Notes: generated from the letters alone by a model not told the origin. A DNA stretch of 64,000 nucleotides from Aureimonas endophytica (GCF_014642635.1 NZ_BMIQ01000007.1:186001-250000); one strand, 5' to 3'; shown: positions 19,080 through 28,959, counted from the stretch's first letter. Numbers and translations: made by a program.

Positions 19080-20492
19080 ATGGGCGAAAGAAAGATCTTC
19101 GCGGGGCCGCGCATCCGGCGCATCCGCCTGTCCAAGGGTCTCAGCCAGACCGCCATGGCGGCGGAGCTCGGCATTTCGCCCTCCTATCTGAACCTCATCG
19201 AGCGCAACCAGCGCCCGCTCACCGTCCAGCTCCTGCTGAAACTCTCCTCGGTCTATCGTGTCGAGCCGGAGGAACTCGGCGAGGAGGGCGGGTTGCTGCC
19301 GGCGCTGCGCACCGTCTTCGCCGATCCGCTGATCGCGGCGGAACTGGCGGGGGAGGGCGAGCTCGCCGAATTCGCCGAGGCGATGCCGAACGCGGCGCGG
19401 GCCGTCCTGAAGCTGCATCAGGCCTATCGCGAGCAGGCCGAGCGGCTGTCCGACCTCGGCGAGCTTCTCGCCAAGGAAGGGCGCGCGTCGCTGATCGCCG
19501 GGGCGCGCCTGCCGGCCGACGAGCTGCGCGAGGTGCTGGAGCGGCGGCCGAACCATTTCGCCCGGATCGAGGCGGAGGCGGAAAGCTTCGGCGCGGCGCT
19601 CGGCGGTGCGGAGGACCTCTTCGTCGCGCTGAAGGCCTGGCTGAAGGCGGAGCACGGCATCGTCGTCCGCAGCCTGCCGGTCGCCGCGATGCCGGTCTGG
19701 CGCCGGCGCTACGATCGCCACACGCAGCGCCTCTTCCTGTCGGAGCGCCTGTCGCCCGCCGACCAGCTGCACGAGACGGCGCTGGAAGCGGTGCTCCTGC
19801 GGATGCGGGACGCGATCACCGCCGAGATCGCCGCCCTGGCGCTCTCCAGCGACGAGGCGCGGCGGCTCGCCCGCTTCGAGATCGGCCGCTATGCCGCCCA
19901 TGCCCTCGCGATGCCCTACGAGCCGTTTCTGCGCGCGGCCCGCGAGGCGCGCTGCGACATCGACGTCTTGCGCTCCCGCTTCCGCGTGTCCTTCGCGCAG
20001 GCCGCCGAGCGGCTGACGACGCTCGCCCGGCCGGGCGCCGCCGGCGTGCCGTTCTTTCTCCTGGAGATCGATCATGCCGGCAACCGCCTGCGCCGTGCCG
20101 GCGCGGCGGGCTTTCCGCATCTCGGCTTCGGCGGCGCCTGCCCGAAGCTCGGCCTCTATGCCGCCTTCGCCCGGCCGGGCGAGGTGATCGCGGAAGCCGC
20201 CGACATGCCGGACGGGACGCGCTTCCTAACGGTCGCCCGCAGCCTCGACGGGCTCGCCGCCGGTTTCGACGAGCGGGTGCGCCGCACGGCGCTGCTCGTC
20301 GGCTGCGACGCCGAGTTCCGCGACCGCGTCGTCTATGGCGACATGCTGCCGCCCGGCCGGGCATTGCCGATCGGTCCCGTCTGCCGGCTCTGCGAGCGCG
20401 TCGCCTGCGCGGCGCGGGCCGAGCCGCCGCTAACCCGCCCCCTCGGCCTCGACGAGATGGGGCGCGGCCTTTCCGCCTTCGATTTCCAGTAA
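19080..20492 (+). CDS. ScfR/RamB-type transcriptional regulator (XRE HTH + DUF2083)
   Basis: A 470-residue regulator. Residues ~8-65 are an XRE helix-turn-helix (KGLSQTAMAAELGISPSYLN). The middle is an IrrE-like/M78 domain in which the HExxH metalloprotease motif is lost (the segment reads RFEIGRYAAHAL). The C-terminal DUF2083 region ends with a CRLCERVAC cysteine cluster that could bind zinc. Homologues (RamB, ScfR) control acetate, propionate and glyoxylate-shunt genes, sensing a metabolite through the non-catalytic domain. Its divergence from aceA makes isocitrate lyase the obvious target. Confidence 0.88.
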   Translation: MGERKIFAGPRIRRIRLSKGLSQTAMAAELGISPSYLNLIERNQRPLTVQLLLKLSSVYRVEPEELGEEGGLLPALRTVFADPLIAAELAGEGELAEFAEAMPNAARAVLKLHQAYREQAERLSDLGELLAKEGRASLIAGARLPADELREVLERRPNHFARIEAEAESFGAALGGAEDLFVALKAWLKAEHGIVVRSLPVAAMPVWRRRYDRHTQRLFLSERLSPADQLHETALEAVLLRMRDAITAEIAALALSSDEARRLARFEIGRYAAHALAMPYEPFLRAAREARCDIDVLRSRFRVSFAQAAERLTTLARPGAAGVPFFLLEIDHAGNRLRRAGAAGFPHLGFGGACPKLGLYAAFARPGEVIAEAADMPDGTRFLTVARSLDGLAAGFDERVRRTALLVGCDAEFRDRVVYGDMLPPGRALPIGPVCRLCERVACAARAEPPLTRPLGLDEMGRGLSAFDFQ

Positions 20493-20532
20493 AGCTTCAG
20501 TAAGGGAGGCGGGCGGCAGCGGAGAGCGGGCG

Positions 20533-21324
20533 ATGGCGAGTGACCGACGCGTCTGGTGGGGCGACTTCACGGCGGACGAGTTCCGCGATCTCGATCCCGA
20601 GCGGGTGATCGCGCTCCTGCCCGTCGCGGCGGTGGAGCAGCACGGGCCGCATCTCGGCTGCGGCACCGACACGACCATCGCGCATGGCATGCTGCGCACC
20701 CTGGCTGCCAAGCTGCCGGAGGATCTCGACCTGCGCATCCTGCCGATCCAGCCCGTCGGCAAGTCGGACGAGCATCTCTACGCGCCGGGCACCCTGCATG
20801 TGCCGGCGACGGTCCTGATCGAACATTGGACGGCGCTCGGCCGGGCGGTGGCGCGAACCGGCATCCGCAAGCTCGTCATCGTCACCTCGCATGGCGGCAA
20901 CGAGGAGGTGATGGGCATCGTCGCCCGCCAGCTGCGCGTCGAGGCGGGCATGCTGGTGGTGCGCTCCTCCTGGGGCCGCTTCGGCGCGCCGTCCGGTCTC
21001 TTCTCGGAGGCCGAGACGCGCTACGGCATCCATGGCGGCGATCTCGAGACCTCGCTGATCCGCCATTTCCGGCCGCAGGCCGTGGAGATGGCGCGGGCCG
21101 AGAACTTCGCCTCCTCCGTCGAGCGCGACGAGACGACCTTCCGCTTCCTGAAGGCGACCGGCCCCTTCGCCTATTCCTGGATCGCCACCGATCTCAATCC
21201 GCAAGGCGTCGTCGGTGAGGCGGCGAAGGCCAGCGCCGAGAAGGGGCGCATCCTCGCCGACTACCAGACGGACGGCTTCATCGAACTCCTGCGCGACATC
21301 GGCCAGGCACCGCTGCCGGCGTGA
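20533..21324 (+). CDS. Creatininase-family amidohydrolase
   Basis: A 263-residue metal-dependent amidohydrolase. Family metal ligands are visible: E35, H37 in EQHGPH, D46 in GTDTT, a His in TSHGGNEE and a Glu in GGDLETS. The family includes creatininase, MftE and riboflavin-pathway formamide hydrolases, so the family name does not fix the substrate. It precedes the xylose regulator by 78 bases on the same strand and could be read through into it, though a role in xylose use is not obvious. Confidence 0.85.
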   Translation: MASDRRVWWGDFTADEFRDLDPERVIALLPVAAVEQHGPHLGCGTDTTIAHGMLRTLAAKLPEDLDLRILPIQPVGKSDEHLYAPGTLHVPATVLIEHWTALGRAVARTGIRKLVIVTSHGGNEEVMGIVARQLRVEAGMLVVRSSWGRFGAPSGLFSEAETRYGIHGGDLETSLIRHFRPQAVEMARAENFASSVERDETTFRFLKATGPFAYSWIATDLNPQGVVGEAAKASAEKGRILADYQTDGFIELLRDIGQAPLPA

Positions 21325-21402
21325 CGCGGTCCGGCTTTTTTCGCTTGTCTTTCCTGTCGCTTCGCGGTCCGCTCGCGCCATCGGGAAGAAAGGCGGCACG
21401 GC

Positions 21403-22446
21403 ATGAATGACGGGAGCGAGCGGGCGGCGCCGACGCTGAGCGATGTCGCCCGCCATGCCGGCGTCAGCCTCGCCACGGCCGATCGCGTCGTCAATCGCCG
21501 CGCCGGTGTGCGGGCGGCGACGATCGAGCGCGTCGAGGCGGCGATCCGCGACCTGCGCTTCGAGCGCCATGCCGGGGCGGCGGCGCTGGCGCGGCGCGCC
21601 GGCTTCCGCGCCGTGGCCCTCCTGCCGCGCGGCACCAATCCCTTCATCGCCCGGCTCGCCGAGGAGCTTTCCGAAGCGGCGCGGATCGAGGGCCTGCGCC
21701 GTCTCGACCTTTCCGTCGAGACGGTGGACGGCTTCGACGCGGCGCGGCTCGCCGAGGCGATCCGTCGCGCCGGGGCGGAGGCGGAAGGGCTGATCGCCAT
21801 CGGCCTCGACGATCCGGGCGTCGCCCTCGCCATTGACGAGCTGGCGGCGCGGGGCGTGCCGCTCGTCACCCTCGTGTCCGACGTGCCGGGCGCGGCGCGG
21901 GCCCGCTATGTCGGCATCGACAATCGCGCGGCGGGCCGCGTCGCCGCCTCGCTCGTCGGCCGCTTCGCGCCGCCGGGCGAGGGGCGGGTGCTCGTCCTCA
22001 TCGGTTCGCGCGACCTGCGCGACCATCGCGACCGGCTGGAAGGGTTTCGCGAGACGCTGGCCGGCGGGTTCGCGCATCTGCGGCCGCTGGGCATCGTCGA
22101 GGGCCAGGACGACGCCGGCCAGAGCTTCGCGGCGGTGCGCCAGGCGCTGGCCGCCGCGCCCGAGCCGCCGGTGGCGGTCTATAGCGCGGGCGCCGGCGTC
22201 GCGGGCCTCGCCGCCGCGCTGCACGAGGCAGGCCTTCGCCCGGTCGTCGTCGCGCATGAACTGACGGACGAGACCCGGCCGCTGCTGGAGTCGCAGGCGC
22301 TCGATGCCCTGATCGTCCAGGACCCCGGCCACGAGGCGCGCTCGGCCGTCCGCGTCCTGATGGCGGCGCTCGCCGGCACCGCGCTCAGCGAGGATCAGGA
22401 GCGCATCCGCATCGAAATTATCCTTAAGGACAACTTGCCGAAATGA
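21403..22446 (+). CDS. xylR: LacI-family regulator of the xylose genes
   Basis: A 347-residue LacI/GalR-type repressor. The N-terminal helix-turn-helix and hinge ([21 protein letters not shown], about residues 10-60) are followed by a periplasmic-binding-protein-like effector domain. AAAGGCGG precedes the ATG. It ends 64 bases before xylA, and a 22-bp palindrome with the TACGTA core typical of LacI-type operators lies in that gap. Repression of xylA-chvE, relieved by xylose or a derivative, is the likely role. The gene symbol rests on this context, not on a diagnostic residue. Confidence 0.85.
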   Translation: MNDGSERAAPTLSDVARHAGVSLATADRVVNRRAGVRAATIERVEAAIRDLRFERHAGAAALARRAGFRAVALLPRGTNPFIARLAEELSEAARIEGLRRLDLSVETVDGFDAARLAEAIRRAGAEAEGLIAIGLDDPGVALAIDELAARGVPLVTLVSDVPGAARARYVGIDNRAAGRVAASLVGRFAPPGEGRVLVLIGSRDLRDHRDRLEGFRETLAGGFAHLRPLGIVEGQDDAGQSFAAVRQALAAAPEPPVAVYSAGAGVAGLAAALHEAGLRPVVVAHELTDETRPLLESQALDALIVQDPGHEARSAVRVLMAALAGTALSEDQERIRIEIILKDNLPK

Positions 22447-22466
22447 CGGATTGCGCCGCGCGCCGG

Positions 22467-22488
22467 TTTTGAGGTACGTATCTCAAAA
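22467..22488. promoter_or_regulatory. LacI-type operator upstream of xylA
   Basis: TTTTGAG (22467-22473) and CTCAAAA (22482-22488) are perfect 7-bp arms around an 8-base centre GTACGTAT that contains the palindrome TACGTA. Only one symmetric pair in 22 bases mismatches. Its position 22 bases before the xylA start suits repression of xylA by the adjacent LacI regulator. Confidence 0.7.
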
Positions 22489-22510
22489 ATCGTTCGGGGA
22501 GGGCGCGACG

Positions 22511-23824
22511 ATGGCGCAGGACAATTATTTCGGGCTGGACGCGAGCGTCGCCTTCGAGGGCGAGGCGAGCCGCAATCCGCTCGCCTTCCGCTTCTACGAC
22601 AAGGACCGGACCGTGATGGGCCGGCGGATGGAGGACCAGCTCCGCTTCGCCGTCTGCTACTGGCATTCCTTCACCTGGCCCGGCGGCGATCCCTTCGGCG
22701 GCGAGACCTTCCTGCGGCCCTGGATGCAGCCGGGCGAAGCGCTGGCCCGCGCCAAGGAGAAGGCGGACGCCGCCTTCGACCTCTTCCGCATCCTCGACGT
22801 GCCCTTCTTCTCCTTCCACGACGCCGATGTCTCGCCGGAAGGGGCGACGCTCGCCGAGTCGATCCGCAATCTCAACGAGATCGCCGACATCTTCGAGAAG
22901 AAGATGGAAAGCGCCAAGGTGCGCCTGCTCTGGGGCACAGCCAACCTCTTCTCGCATCGCCGCTACATGGCCGGCGCCGCCACCAATCCCGACCCGGAGG
23001 TCTTCGCCTATGCCTGCGGGCAGGTGAAGGCGGCGCTCGACGTGACGCATCGCCTGAACGGCGCGAACTATGTCTGCTGGGGCGGCCGCGAGGGCTACGA
23101 GACCCTGCTCAACACCGACATGAAGCGCGAGCTCGACCAGCTCGGCCGTTTCCTCTCGATGCTTGTCGACTACAAGCACAAGATCGGCTTCGACGGCCCG
23201 ATCCTGATCGAGCCGAAGCCGAAGGAGCCGACCAAGCACCAATACGACTTCGACACGGCGACGGTCTTCGCCTTCCTGCAGAAATACGATCTCGCCAAGG
23301 ACGTGAAGCTCAATCTGGAGCAGAACCACGCGATCCTCGCCGGCCATTCCTTCGACCACGAGGTCAAGCTCGCCTATGCGAACGACCTCTTCGGCTCGCT
23401 CGACATCAATCGCGGCGACGATCTCCTCGGCTGGGACACGGACCAGTTCGCGATGGACGTGAAGGAGATGACGCTGGTCTTCCACGAGATGCTGAAGCAT
23501 GGCGGCTTCTCCACCGGCGGCCTGAACTTCGACGCCAAGATCCGCCGCCAGTCGATCGACCCGCAGGATCTGGTGATCGCCCATGTCGCCTCGATGGATG
23601 CCTGCGCCCGGGCGCTGCTCGCCGCCGAGCGCATGCTGGAGGACAAGGCGCTGGAGACGCCGCTCGCCGAGCGCTATGCCGGCTGGGACAAGCCCGAATA
23701 CAAGGCGGTGCTCGCCGGCGAGAAGACGTTCGAGGAGGTCGCCGAGCACGGACTCGGGCTGCAGCCGCAGCCGCGCTCCGGGCGTCAGGAGCTCCTGGAA
23801 GGCATCGTCAACCGCTACGTCTGA
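22511..23824 (+). CDS. xylA: Xylose isomerase
   Basis: A 437-residue cytoplasmic TIM-barrel enzyme that converts D-xylose to D-xylulose (class II, long N-terminus). The catalytic H103 lies in [13 protein letters not shown], and metal ligands lie in [13 protein letters not shown] and LNLEQNHA. The start at 22511 has GGGGAGGG about 7-14 bases upstream; an in-frame start 60 bases earlier would run through the operator. chvE follows on the same strand. No xylulokinase is next to it; the FGGY kinase at 36.5 kb belongs to another cluster. Confidence 0.97.
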   Translation: MAQDNYFGLDASVAFEGEASRNPLAFRFYDKDRTVMGRRMEDQLRFAVCYWHSFTWPGGDPFGGETFLRPWMQPGEALARAKEKADAAFDLFRILDVPFFSFHDADVSPEGATLAESIRNLNEIADIFEKKMESAKVRLLWGTANLFSHRRYMAGAATNPDPEVFAYACGQVKAALDVTHRLNGANYVCWGGREGYETLLNTDMKRELDQLGRFLSMLVDYKHKIGFDGPILIEPKPKEPTKHQYDFDTATVFAFLQKYDLAKDVKLNLEQNHAILAGHSFDHEVKLAYANDLFGSLDINRGDDLLGWDTDQFAMDVKEMTLVFHEMLKHGGFSTGGLNFDAKIRRQSIDPQDLVIAHVASMDACARALLAAERMLEDKALETPLAERYAGWDKPEYKAVLAGEKTFEEVAEHGLGLQPQPRSGRQELLEGIVNRYV

Positions 23825-23865
23825 GGCGGCGGACGGCGGAGAGGTTTCGAACCCGGCCGGGAGGA

Positions 23866-23885
23866 GCGGGGCTCTGGCGCCCCGC
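23866..23885 (+). promoter_or_regulatory. Hairpin between xylA and chvE
   Basis: GCGGGG and CCCCGC form a 6-bp GC stem with an 8-base loop in the 87-base gap. It may stabilise the 3' end of xylA mRNA or tune expression of chvE. There is no T tract, so it is not a classical terminator. Confidence 0.3.
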
Positions 23886-23911
23886 ATCGGCCAGACTTGT
23901 GGAGGAATGAC

Positions 23912-24976
23912 ATGGTGCTTCTGAGGACCCTTCTCACCGGCGCGGCGCTTAGCCTCGCGCTGGCGACCCCGGCGGCCCTCGCCGCCGACAAGGCGACGAT
24001 CGGCGTCGCCATGCCGGACAAGACCGTTGCCCGCTGGATCGACGACGGCAACAACATGAAGAAGCAGCTCGAGGCCAAGGGCTATGTCGCCGACCTGCAA
24101 TATGCGGACGACGACATCCCGACCCAGGTCAGCCAGATCGAGAACATGGTGACGAAGGGCGCCAAGGTGCTGATCGTCGCCCCGATCGACGGCACGACGC
24201 TCTCGGACATTCTCGCCCAGGCGCACGAGAAGGGCCTCAAGGTCATCGCCTATGACCGCCTGATCCGCGACACGCCGAATGTCGACTACTACGCGACCTT
24301 CGACAATTTTCAGGTCGGCGTCATCCAGGGCACGTCGATCGCCGACGCGCTGGGGCTGAAGGACGGCAAGGGTCCGTTCAACATCGAGCTCTTCGGCGGC
24401 TCGCCCGACGACAACAACGCCTTCTTCTTCTACAACGGCGCGATGAGCGTGCTGCAGCCCTATGTGGATTCCGGCAAGCTCGTGGTCGCCTCCGGCCAGA
24501 CCGGCATGGACAAGGTCGGCACGCCGCGCTGGGATGCCGCGACCGCCCAGTCGCGCATGGACAACCTTCTGTCGGCCTACTATTCCGGCAAGAAGGTCGA
24601 TGCGGTGCTCGCGCCGAACGACGTCATCGCGCGCGGCATCATCTCGTCGCTGAAGGGCGTCGGCTACGGCTCGGGCGACCAGAAGATGCCGGTGATCTCC
24701 GGCCAGGACGCCGAGGTGCCCTCGGTGAAGTCGATCATCGCCGGCGACCAGACCTCCACCGTGTTCAAGGACACGCGCGATCTCGCCAAGGTCACCGTCG
24801 ACATGGTCGACGCGATGGCGGCGGGCAGCGAGGTGAAGGTCAACGATACCAAGAGCTACAACAACGGCCAGAAGGTGATCCCCGCCTATCTCCTGAAGCC
24901 GGTGCTGGTGACGAAGGACAACTACCAGAAGGTCCTCGTCGACAGCGGCTACTACAAGGCCGACCAGCTGAAGTAA
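23912..24976 (+). CDS. chvE: ChvE-type periplasmic sugar-binding protein
   Basis: A 354-residue ABC-transporter solute-binding protein with a cleavable signal peptide (residues 1-24, ending ATPAALA). The sequence follows ChvE of Agrobacterium very closely: ARWIDDGNN near residue 42, [45 protein letters not shown]. ChvE binds xylose, galactose, glucose and arabinose, and in Agrobacterium also signals to VirA. A GTGGAGGAATGAC ribosome binding site precedes the ATG at 23912. The ATPase and permease genes (gguA, gguB) that normally follow are absent; a terminator and an opposite-strand gene come next. Confidence 0.93.
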   Translation: MVLLRTLLTGAALSLALATPAALAADKATIGVAMPDKTVARWIDDGNNMKKQLEAKGYVADLQYADDDIPTQVSQIENMVTKGAKVLIVAPIDGTTLSDILAQAHEKGLKVIAYDRLIRDTPNVDYYATFDNFQVGVIQGTSIADALGLKDGKGPFNIELFGGSPDDNNAFFFYNGAMSVLQPYVDSGKLVVASGQTGMDKVGTPRWDAATAQSRMDNLLSAYYSGKKVDAVLAPNDVIARGIISSLKGVGYGSGDQKMPVISGQDAEVPSVKSIIAGDQTSTVFKDTRDLAKVTVDMVDAMAAGSEVKVNDTKSYNNGQKVIPAYLLKPVLVTKDNYQKVLVDSGYYKADQLK

Positions 24977-25013
24977 GCCGCGACCCCCGCGCGGGGACGC
25001 GAGGCGTGCCGAG

Positions 25014-25047
25014 CCCTTCGCCGGAGCGATCCGGCGGAGGGTTTTTT
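25014..25047 (+). terminator. Rho-independent terminator of the xylose operon
   Basis: CCCTTCGCCGGA (25014-25025) pairs with TCCGGCGGAGGG (25030-25041), one G-T pair, around a GCGA loop, followed by six T. It closes the xylA-chvE transcript 38 bases after the chvE stop. Confidence 0.88.
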
Positions 25048-25071
25048 ATGAAAGGCGGCCGATCCCCTCGC

Positions 25072-27504
25072 TCAGGCGGCGGCGATGATGCGGGCCGCCG
25101 CCCGGTTCGCCAGGTCCTTCAGCGCCTGGCGCCGCTCGGGGTTGATCGGCGGGCGCTCGGCGAAATCGACGGCGCAGACCGCGCCGACCACCTGCGCCGT
25201 GCCCGGCAGGAAGAGCGGCGCGCCGGCATAGAAGCGCAGACCGAGCGCCCCGGCGACGAGATCGCTCGCCTCGAAACGTGGGTCGAGACGCAGGTCGCCG
25301 ACGATCAGCGGCTCGTCGCCCGTGATCGTGTGCGTGCATATGGACTGGGATCGGTCGAGCCGCGCCACATCGGTTCCATAGCGGCCCAGCAGGCTTACCT
25401 CTTCCGCGCCGACCAGCGAGACGAAGCCGACGGGCGCGTCGAGGAGCGCGGCCGCTTCCGCCGCGATCGCATGGATCTCGGCCTCCGCCAGCCGGCGGCT
25501 CGCCGCGCGGAAGGCCTCCACCGCCCGCAGCCGCTCGGCTTCGGCACCCGGGCTCCGCATCGGGGCCGGACGCGCCAGCCGGGCGCGCGAGGCGACGCGG
25601 TTGCGCCCCATGCGTTTCGCCTCGTAGAGCATGCGGTCGGCCTCCTCGACCAGCGCGCCGCCGCCGTCCCGCGAGTGCTCGATCGTCGCGCAGCCGAGGC
25701 TGATCGTGGCGACGCCGCCATTGGACGCATTGCCCGGATGCTCGATCCGCAGGCTCTCCACCGCCGCGCGGATTCCCTCGCCGATCACCTCCGCCGCCGG
25801 GGCCGGCATCGCCGGCAGAAGCACGGCGAGTTCCTCGCCGCCATAGCGCGCCACGGTGGCGCCCGTGCCGGCGGCCTGCGCCCCGATCGCCGCCGCGACC
25901 CGCCGCAGGCAGTCGTCGCCCGCCGGATGGCCGTAGCGGTCGTTGAACAGCTTGAAGCGGTCGAGGTCCATCAGCAGCAGCGACAGGGGGCGGTCGGCGC
26001 CGGCCGCCGCGCTTTCGCGCGCCAGCGCCTCGTCGAAGCCGCGACGGTTGACGAGGCCCGTCAGCCCGTCGGTGCGGGCGAGCGCGGCGAGTTCGGCATT
26101 GGCGGCGGCAAGCCGCTCCTCCGCCTCTTTGCGGCGCGACACCTCGCGCAGCACCACGATATAGGCCGCATCCTCCGCCACATGGCCGTAGCGCGCCTCG
26201 ACCCAGACATAATGGCCGTCGCGATGGCGGAGCCGGTAGACGGTTTCCAGGTTGCCCCGCCCGCGCCGGGCGTCGCGAAGGGTCTGCTCGACGGCCTCCC
26301 AGTCGTCGGGATGGATCAGATCGCGCGAGCGCCGGCCGACGAGATCCTCCGGCGCCATGCCGAAGACCGAGCGGCAGGCGGGCGAGACATATTCGCGGAC
26401 GAAATCCTCGTTGAGCCAGATGATCACGTCATTGGCGTGGTCGGTGATCAGCCGGAGCCGCGCCTCGCTCCGGCGGATCGCCTTCTCCGCCCGCTGCCGA
26501 TGCTTCAGCTCGCGCCGGACGACGAAGGCGAGGCCGATGGCGAGAAGGCTGAGCAACCCGAGCGCGCTCGCCGTCGCGATCGCGAGACGGTTCCACGAGG
26601 CGAAGACTCCCCGTTCCGACAGCGCGAAGGTGACGAAGAGCGGCAGGTCATCGACGCGCTGGAAGGCATAGATGCGCTTCACCCCGTCGACCGGCGAGAT
26701 GTCGCGGAAGAAGCCGGACGGGGCGAGGACGGCGCTGCGGAAGCACTCCGTCCCGGAAAAGTCGCGGCCGATGGCCTGCGGCGCGGCCGGGCGGCGCATC
26801 AGGAGGATGCCCTCAGTCGAGACCGCCGCCATCACGTCGTCCTCCTGCAGTTCGGCCTGGGCGAAGAGGGCCCGGATCCGTCGCGGATCGACGAGTTCGA
26901 CCGCGACTCCCGCGAAGCCGCCATCGGCGCCGGCGAGGCGGCGGCTCAGCATGATCGCCTCGCCGCCCGTCGCGCCCCAGCCTTTCGGCGTCACCGTCAT
27001 GGCGAGACCGAGCGCGGGATCGTCGCGCTGCGCGCGGAACGCGGCCTCACCGGCGAAGGAGGCGAGGGCGGGCGGCGTTCCGCGCAGCGTCCGGGCGAGC
27101 GTCCCGTCGGCATCGAGCAGGAACAGGGCGACGATACCGTCCGCAGCGGTCGCGTGGCCGGAGGCGGAGACCTCGTCGCCCGGCGCGGGCGGGGCGGCCG
27201 CGAAGGGATCGTCGGCGCCGGCGGCGGCACGGCGCAGCATCTCGTCGTAATGCGTGAACTGATGCGAAAGCTCGATCGACAGCAGCTTCAGGACATTGCG
27301 GGCATTGGTCGTCGCCTCGATCCAGGCGCTGTGCCGCAGTTCCAGGAGGCCGAGCGCGGACACGCCGCTGAAGGCGAGGAGCAGCGCCGCGAGGCCCAGC
27401 CACAGAGCCGCCTCGCGCCCCAAGCGGAAGCCGGACATCGCCTCGCGCCGGCCCTCGCCCAGCTTCTGTTCCGTGGCGAGAGACGGTCCGGCCGTTTCGT
27501 TCAT
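25072..27504 (-). CDS. Membrane diguanylate cyclase: extracytoplasmic sensor-PAS-GGDEF-GAF
   Basis: About 810 residues. A first membrane helix (ALWLGLAALLLAFSGVSALG) and a second (ATASALGLLSLLAIGLAFVV) bracket a ~270-residue extracytoplasmic sensor of the Cache-like type. A PAS domain (VIIWLNEDFVREYVSPACRS), a GGDEF domain with an active GGEEL motif starting at residue 555, and a C-terminal GAF domain (SICTHTITGDEPLIVGD) follow. The RxxD inhibitory site is absent, so product inhibition there is not expected. A GAF after GGDEF is less usual than before it. The start is uncertain: ATG at 27504 is used; a TTG at 27531 and an ATG at 27438 are alternatives. Confidence 0.88.
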   Translation of the reverse strand: MNETAGPSLATEQKLGEGRREAMSGFRLGREAALWLGLAALLLAFSGVSALGLLELRHSAWIEATTNARNVLKLLSIELSHQFTHYDEMLRRAAAGADDPFAAAPPAPGDEVSASGHATAADGIVALFLLDADGTLARTLRGTPPALASFAGEAAFRAQRDDPALGLAMTVTPKGWGATGGEAIMLSRRLAGADGGFAGVAVELVDPRRIRALFAQAELQEDDVMAAVSTEGILLMRRPAAPQAIGRDFSGTECFRSAVLAPSGFFRDISPVDGVKRIYAFQRVDDLPLFVTFALSERGVFASWNRLAIATASALGLLSLLAIGLAFVVRRELKHRQRAEKAIRRSEARLRLITDHANDVIIWLNEDFVREYVSPACRSVFGMAPEDLVGRRSRDLIHPDDWEAVEQTLRDARRGRGNLETVYRLRHRDGHYVWVEARYGHVAEDAAYIVVLREVSRRKEAEERLAAANAELAALARTDGLTGLVNRRGFDEALARESAAAGADRPLSLLLMDLDRFKLFNDRYGHPAGDDCLRRVAAAIGAQAAGTGATVARYGGEELAVLLPAMPAPAAEVIGEGIRAAVESLRIEHPGNASNGGVATISLGCATIEHSRDGGGALVEEADRMLYEAKRMGRNRVASRARLARPAPMRSPGAEAERLRAVEAFRAASRRLAEAEIHAIAAEAAALLDAPVGFVSLVGAEEVSLLGRYGTDVARLDRSQSICTHTITGDEPLIVGDLRLDPRFEASDLVAGALGLRFYAGAPLFLPGTAQVVGAVCAVDFAERPPINPERRQALKDLANRAAARIIAAA

Positions 27505-27711
27505 CCGCAGGAAATCCGTGGCTGCCGGCAACGGCGCCTTCGGCGCATCGCGCCGGCGCCGCCGTCCGGTCGGTCGTCGTCCCGACCGGCCCGGGGGCGG
27601 GCCGTGCGGTCCTATGCCGGGACTTCTACGGCATGCCTCCTGAAAAAACCGTTTGGAGCCGATGCGAGGAATCGAGGCACGGCGCCGCTGCGAGCGGGCC
27701 GGGACCCCGGC

Positions 27712-27966
27712 TCAGCTCTTCAACGACACGTCCTCGTCTTCGTCCCCGTCGCTCGCATCGTCGAAATCGATGGTTTCGAGCACGTCCTCGGCGTCGTCGC
27801 GGATCTCGTCCAGGAACTCGATCGCGTCGTCGAGATTGTCGCCGCCCTGCGCGGCGAGCATGGCGAGCTGGATCGTCATGATGCTCGCGACGTCGTTGAG
27901 CTCCAGGCCCTCGAAGAGCTTGCCGATCTCGGTCGCGATCCGATCCTTGTCCTCATTGCTGAGCAT
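27712..27966 (-). CDS. Small acidic helical protein of unknown function
   Basis: An 84-residue protein with a good GGAGAGGG ribosome binding site. It is strongly acidic, ending DDASDGDEDEDVSLKS, and predicted helical throughout (GKLFEGLELNDVASIMTIQL). No membrane segment and no recognised family. It stands alone, upstream of the diguanylate cyclase on the same strand with about 200 bases between. Confidence 0.6.
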   Translation of the reverse strand: MLSNEDKDRIATEIGKLFEGLELNDVASIMTIQLAMLAAQGGDNLDDAIEFLDEIRDDAEDVLETIDFDDASDGDEDEDVSLKS

Positions 27967-28317
27967 GCTGGTTTCCCTCTCCTACCGGGCTTCAGACAGA
28001 CCGATACCGGGCCATAAATAGATTCGCATCCGTCTTGGCGAGGGGATCGTCTTTTTCCGGCGTTCGGGATCGGGAACCCGTGGCGGCGATGGCGGAGAGG
28101 CCATGGGGGCGTGGGGTCGGATGGCGGAAGCCGCTCGGCTCGGCCGGCATCGTCGTTCTCCGGTCCTCCAGCGTCAGGTTGCTTTGTCGTTAGCCGGGAA
28201 AGCAAGCATTCCGTGTCCGAGACCGCATTGCGTCAAGCTTTAACGCTCTGCAAAACCCGTCCTTAATCACGGTGATGTAGACGGCTACTGATCGAGGTCT
28301 GTTCGAGCCGGGAAAGC
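27967..28317. other. Intergenic, divergent promoter region
   Basis: About 350 bases between the acidic protein (minus) and the TadE gene (plus). No gene is supported. It must contain promoters for both directions. The stretch 28200-28280 is locally AT-richer than its surroundings, but no clear -35/-10 pair stands out. Confidence 0.5.
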
Positions 28318-28959
28318 GTGTTCACGCAGGCTTGCCTAAACACGGAGACCGCCCATGCCGCCGCGCGACCGGCGGAAGAGGCGAAAGGCGGGGGTCGCGC
28401 CGACAGGCGAGGGCGGACGGTCGGCGCCTTCGGCCGCGACCGGCGGGCGGCGACCGCGGTCGAGTTCGGCCTCGTCGCCATGCCCTTCTTCCTGCTCGTT
28501 CTGATGATCTTCCAGACGGCGCTCTTCCACTTCGCCCAGCAGTCGCTCGACCTCGCGACGCGCGAGGCGTCGCGTCTCGTCATGACCGGCAAGGTGCCGG
28601 CGACGCAGCAGAGCGCCGAAGCCTTCCGCAACCAGCTCATCTGCCCGAAACTGCTGTTCGGCCTCGAATGCGCCAATATCACCGCGCGCGCCTATAAGAT
28701 CGGCCTGACCTCCGACGCGAGCGCCGGGACCGGAATCTACCAGTTCGTAGATGCTTCGGCGAAGGCCCTGCGCGCCCCGACCTCGGCGAGCTTCTGCATC
28801 GGGGCGGCGAGCGACTACGTCTTCCTCGACGTGTCCTATTCCTTCACGAGCGGCATCGCCGCCTTGTTCGGTCTCTTGGCGGCGAACGGGGTGAAGTCGC
28901 TGCGCTCGACCAGCCTCTTCCGCAACGAGCCCTTCTCGACCGGAGGCGCGACATGCTGA
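28318..28959 (+). CDS. TadE-like pilus assembly protein
   Basis: A 213-residue protein starting at a GTG. A positively charged N-terminus leads to the TadE signature (AATAVEFGLVAMPFFLLVLMIFQTALF), one hydrophobic helix with a Glu at position +5 of the motif. A ~150-residue extracytoplasmic domain with several Cys follows. TadE pseudopilins work in Flp/Tad pilus systems. The true start may lie a little downstream, because the first ~35 residues are low-complexity. The stop overlaps the next gene's start by seven bases: translational coupling. Confidence 0.82.
   Translation: MFTQACLNTETAHAAARPAEEAKGGGRADRRGRTVGAFGRDRRAATAVEFGLVAMPFFLLVLMIFQTALFHFAQQSLDLATREASRLVMTGKVPATQQSAEAFRNQLICPKLLFGLECANITARAYKIGLTSDASAGTGIYQFVDASAKALRAPTSASFCIGAASDYVFLDVSYSFTSGIAALFGLLAANGVKSLRSTSLFRNEPFSTGGATC

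Noticed and set aside
19080-20492. Active metalloprotease of the M78/IrrE type
   Set aside because: The HExxH zinc motif is missing; the domain most likely serves as a sensor.
25006-28017. Plus-strand open frame of about 1000 codons opposite the diguanylate cyclase
   Set aside because: Antisense to a gene with clear PAS, GGDEF and GAF motifs; its own translation is low-complexity Arg/Ala/Glu.
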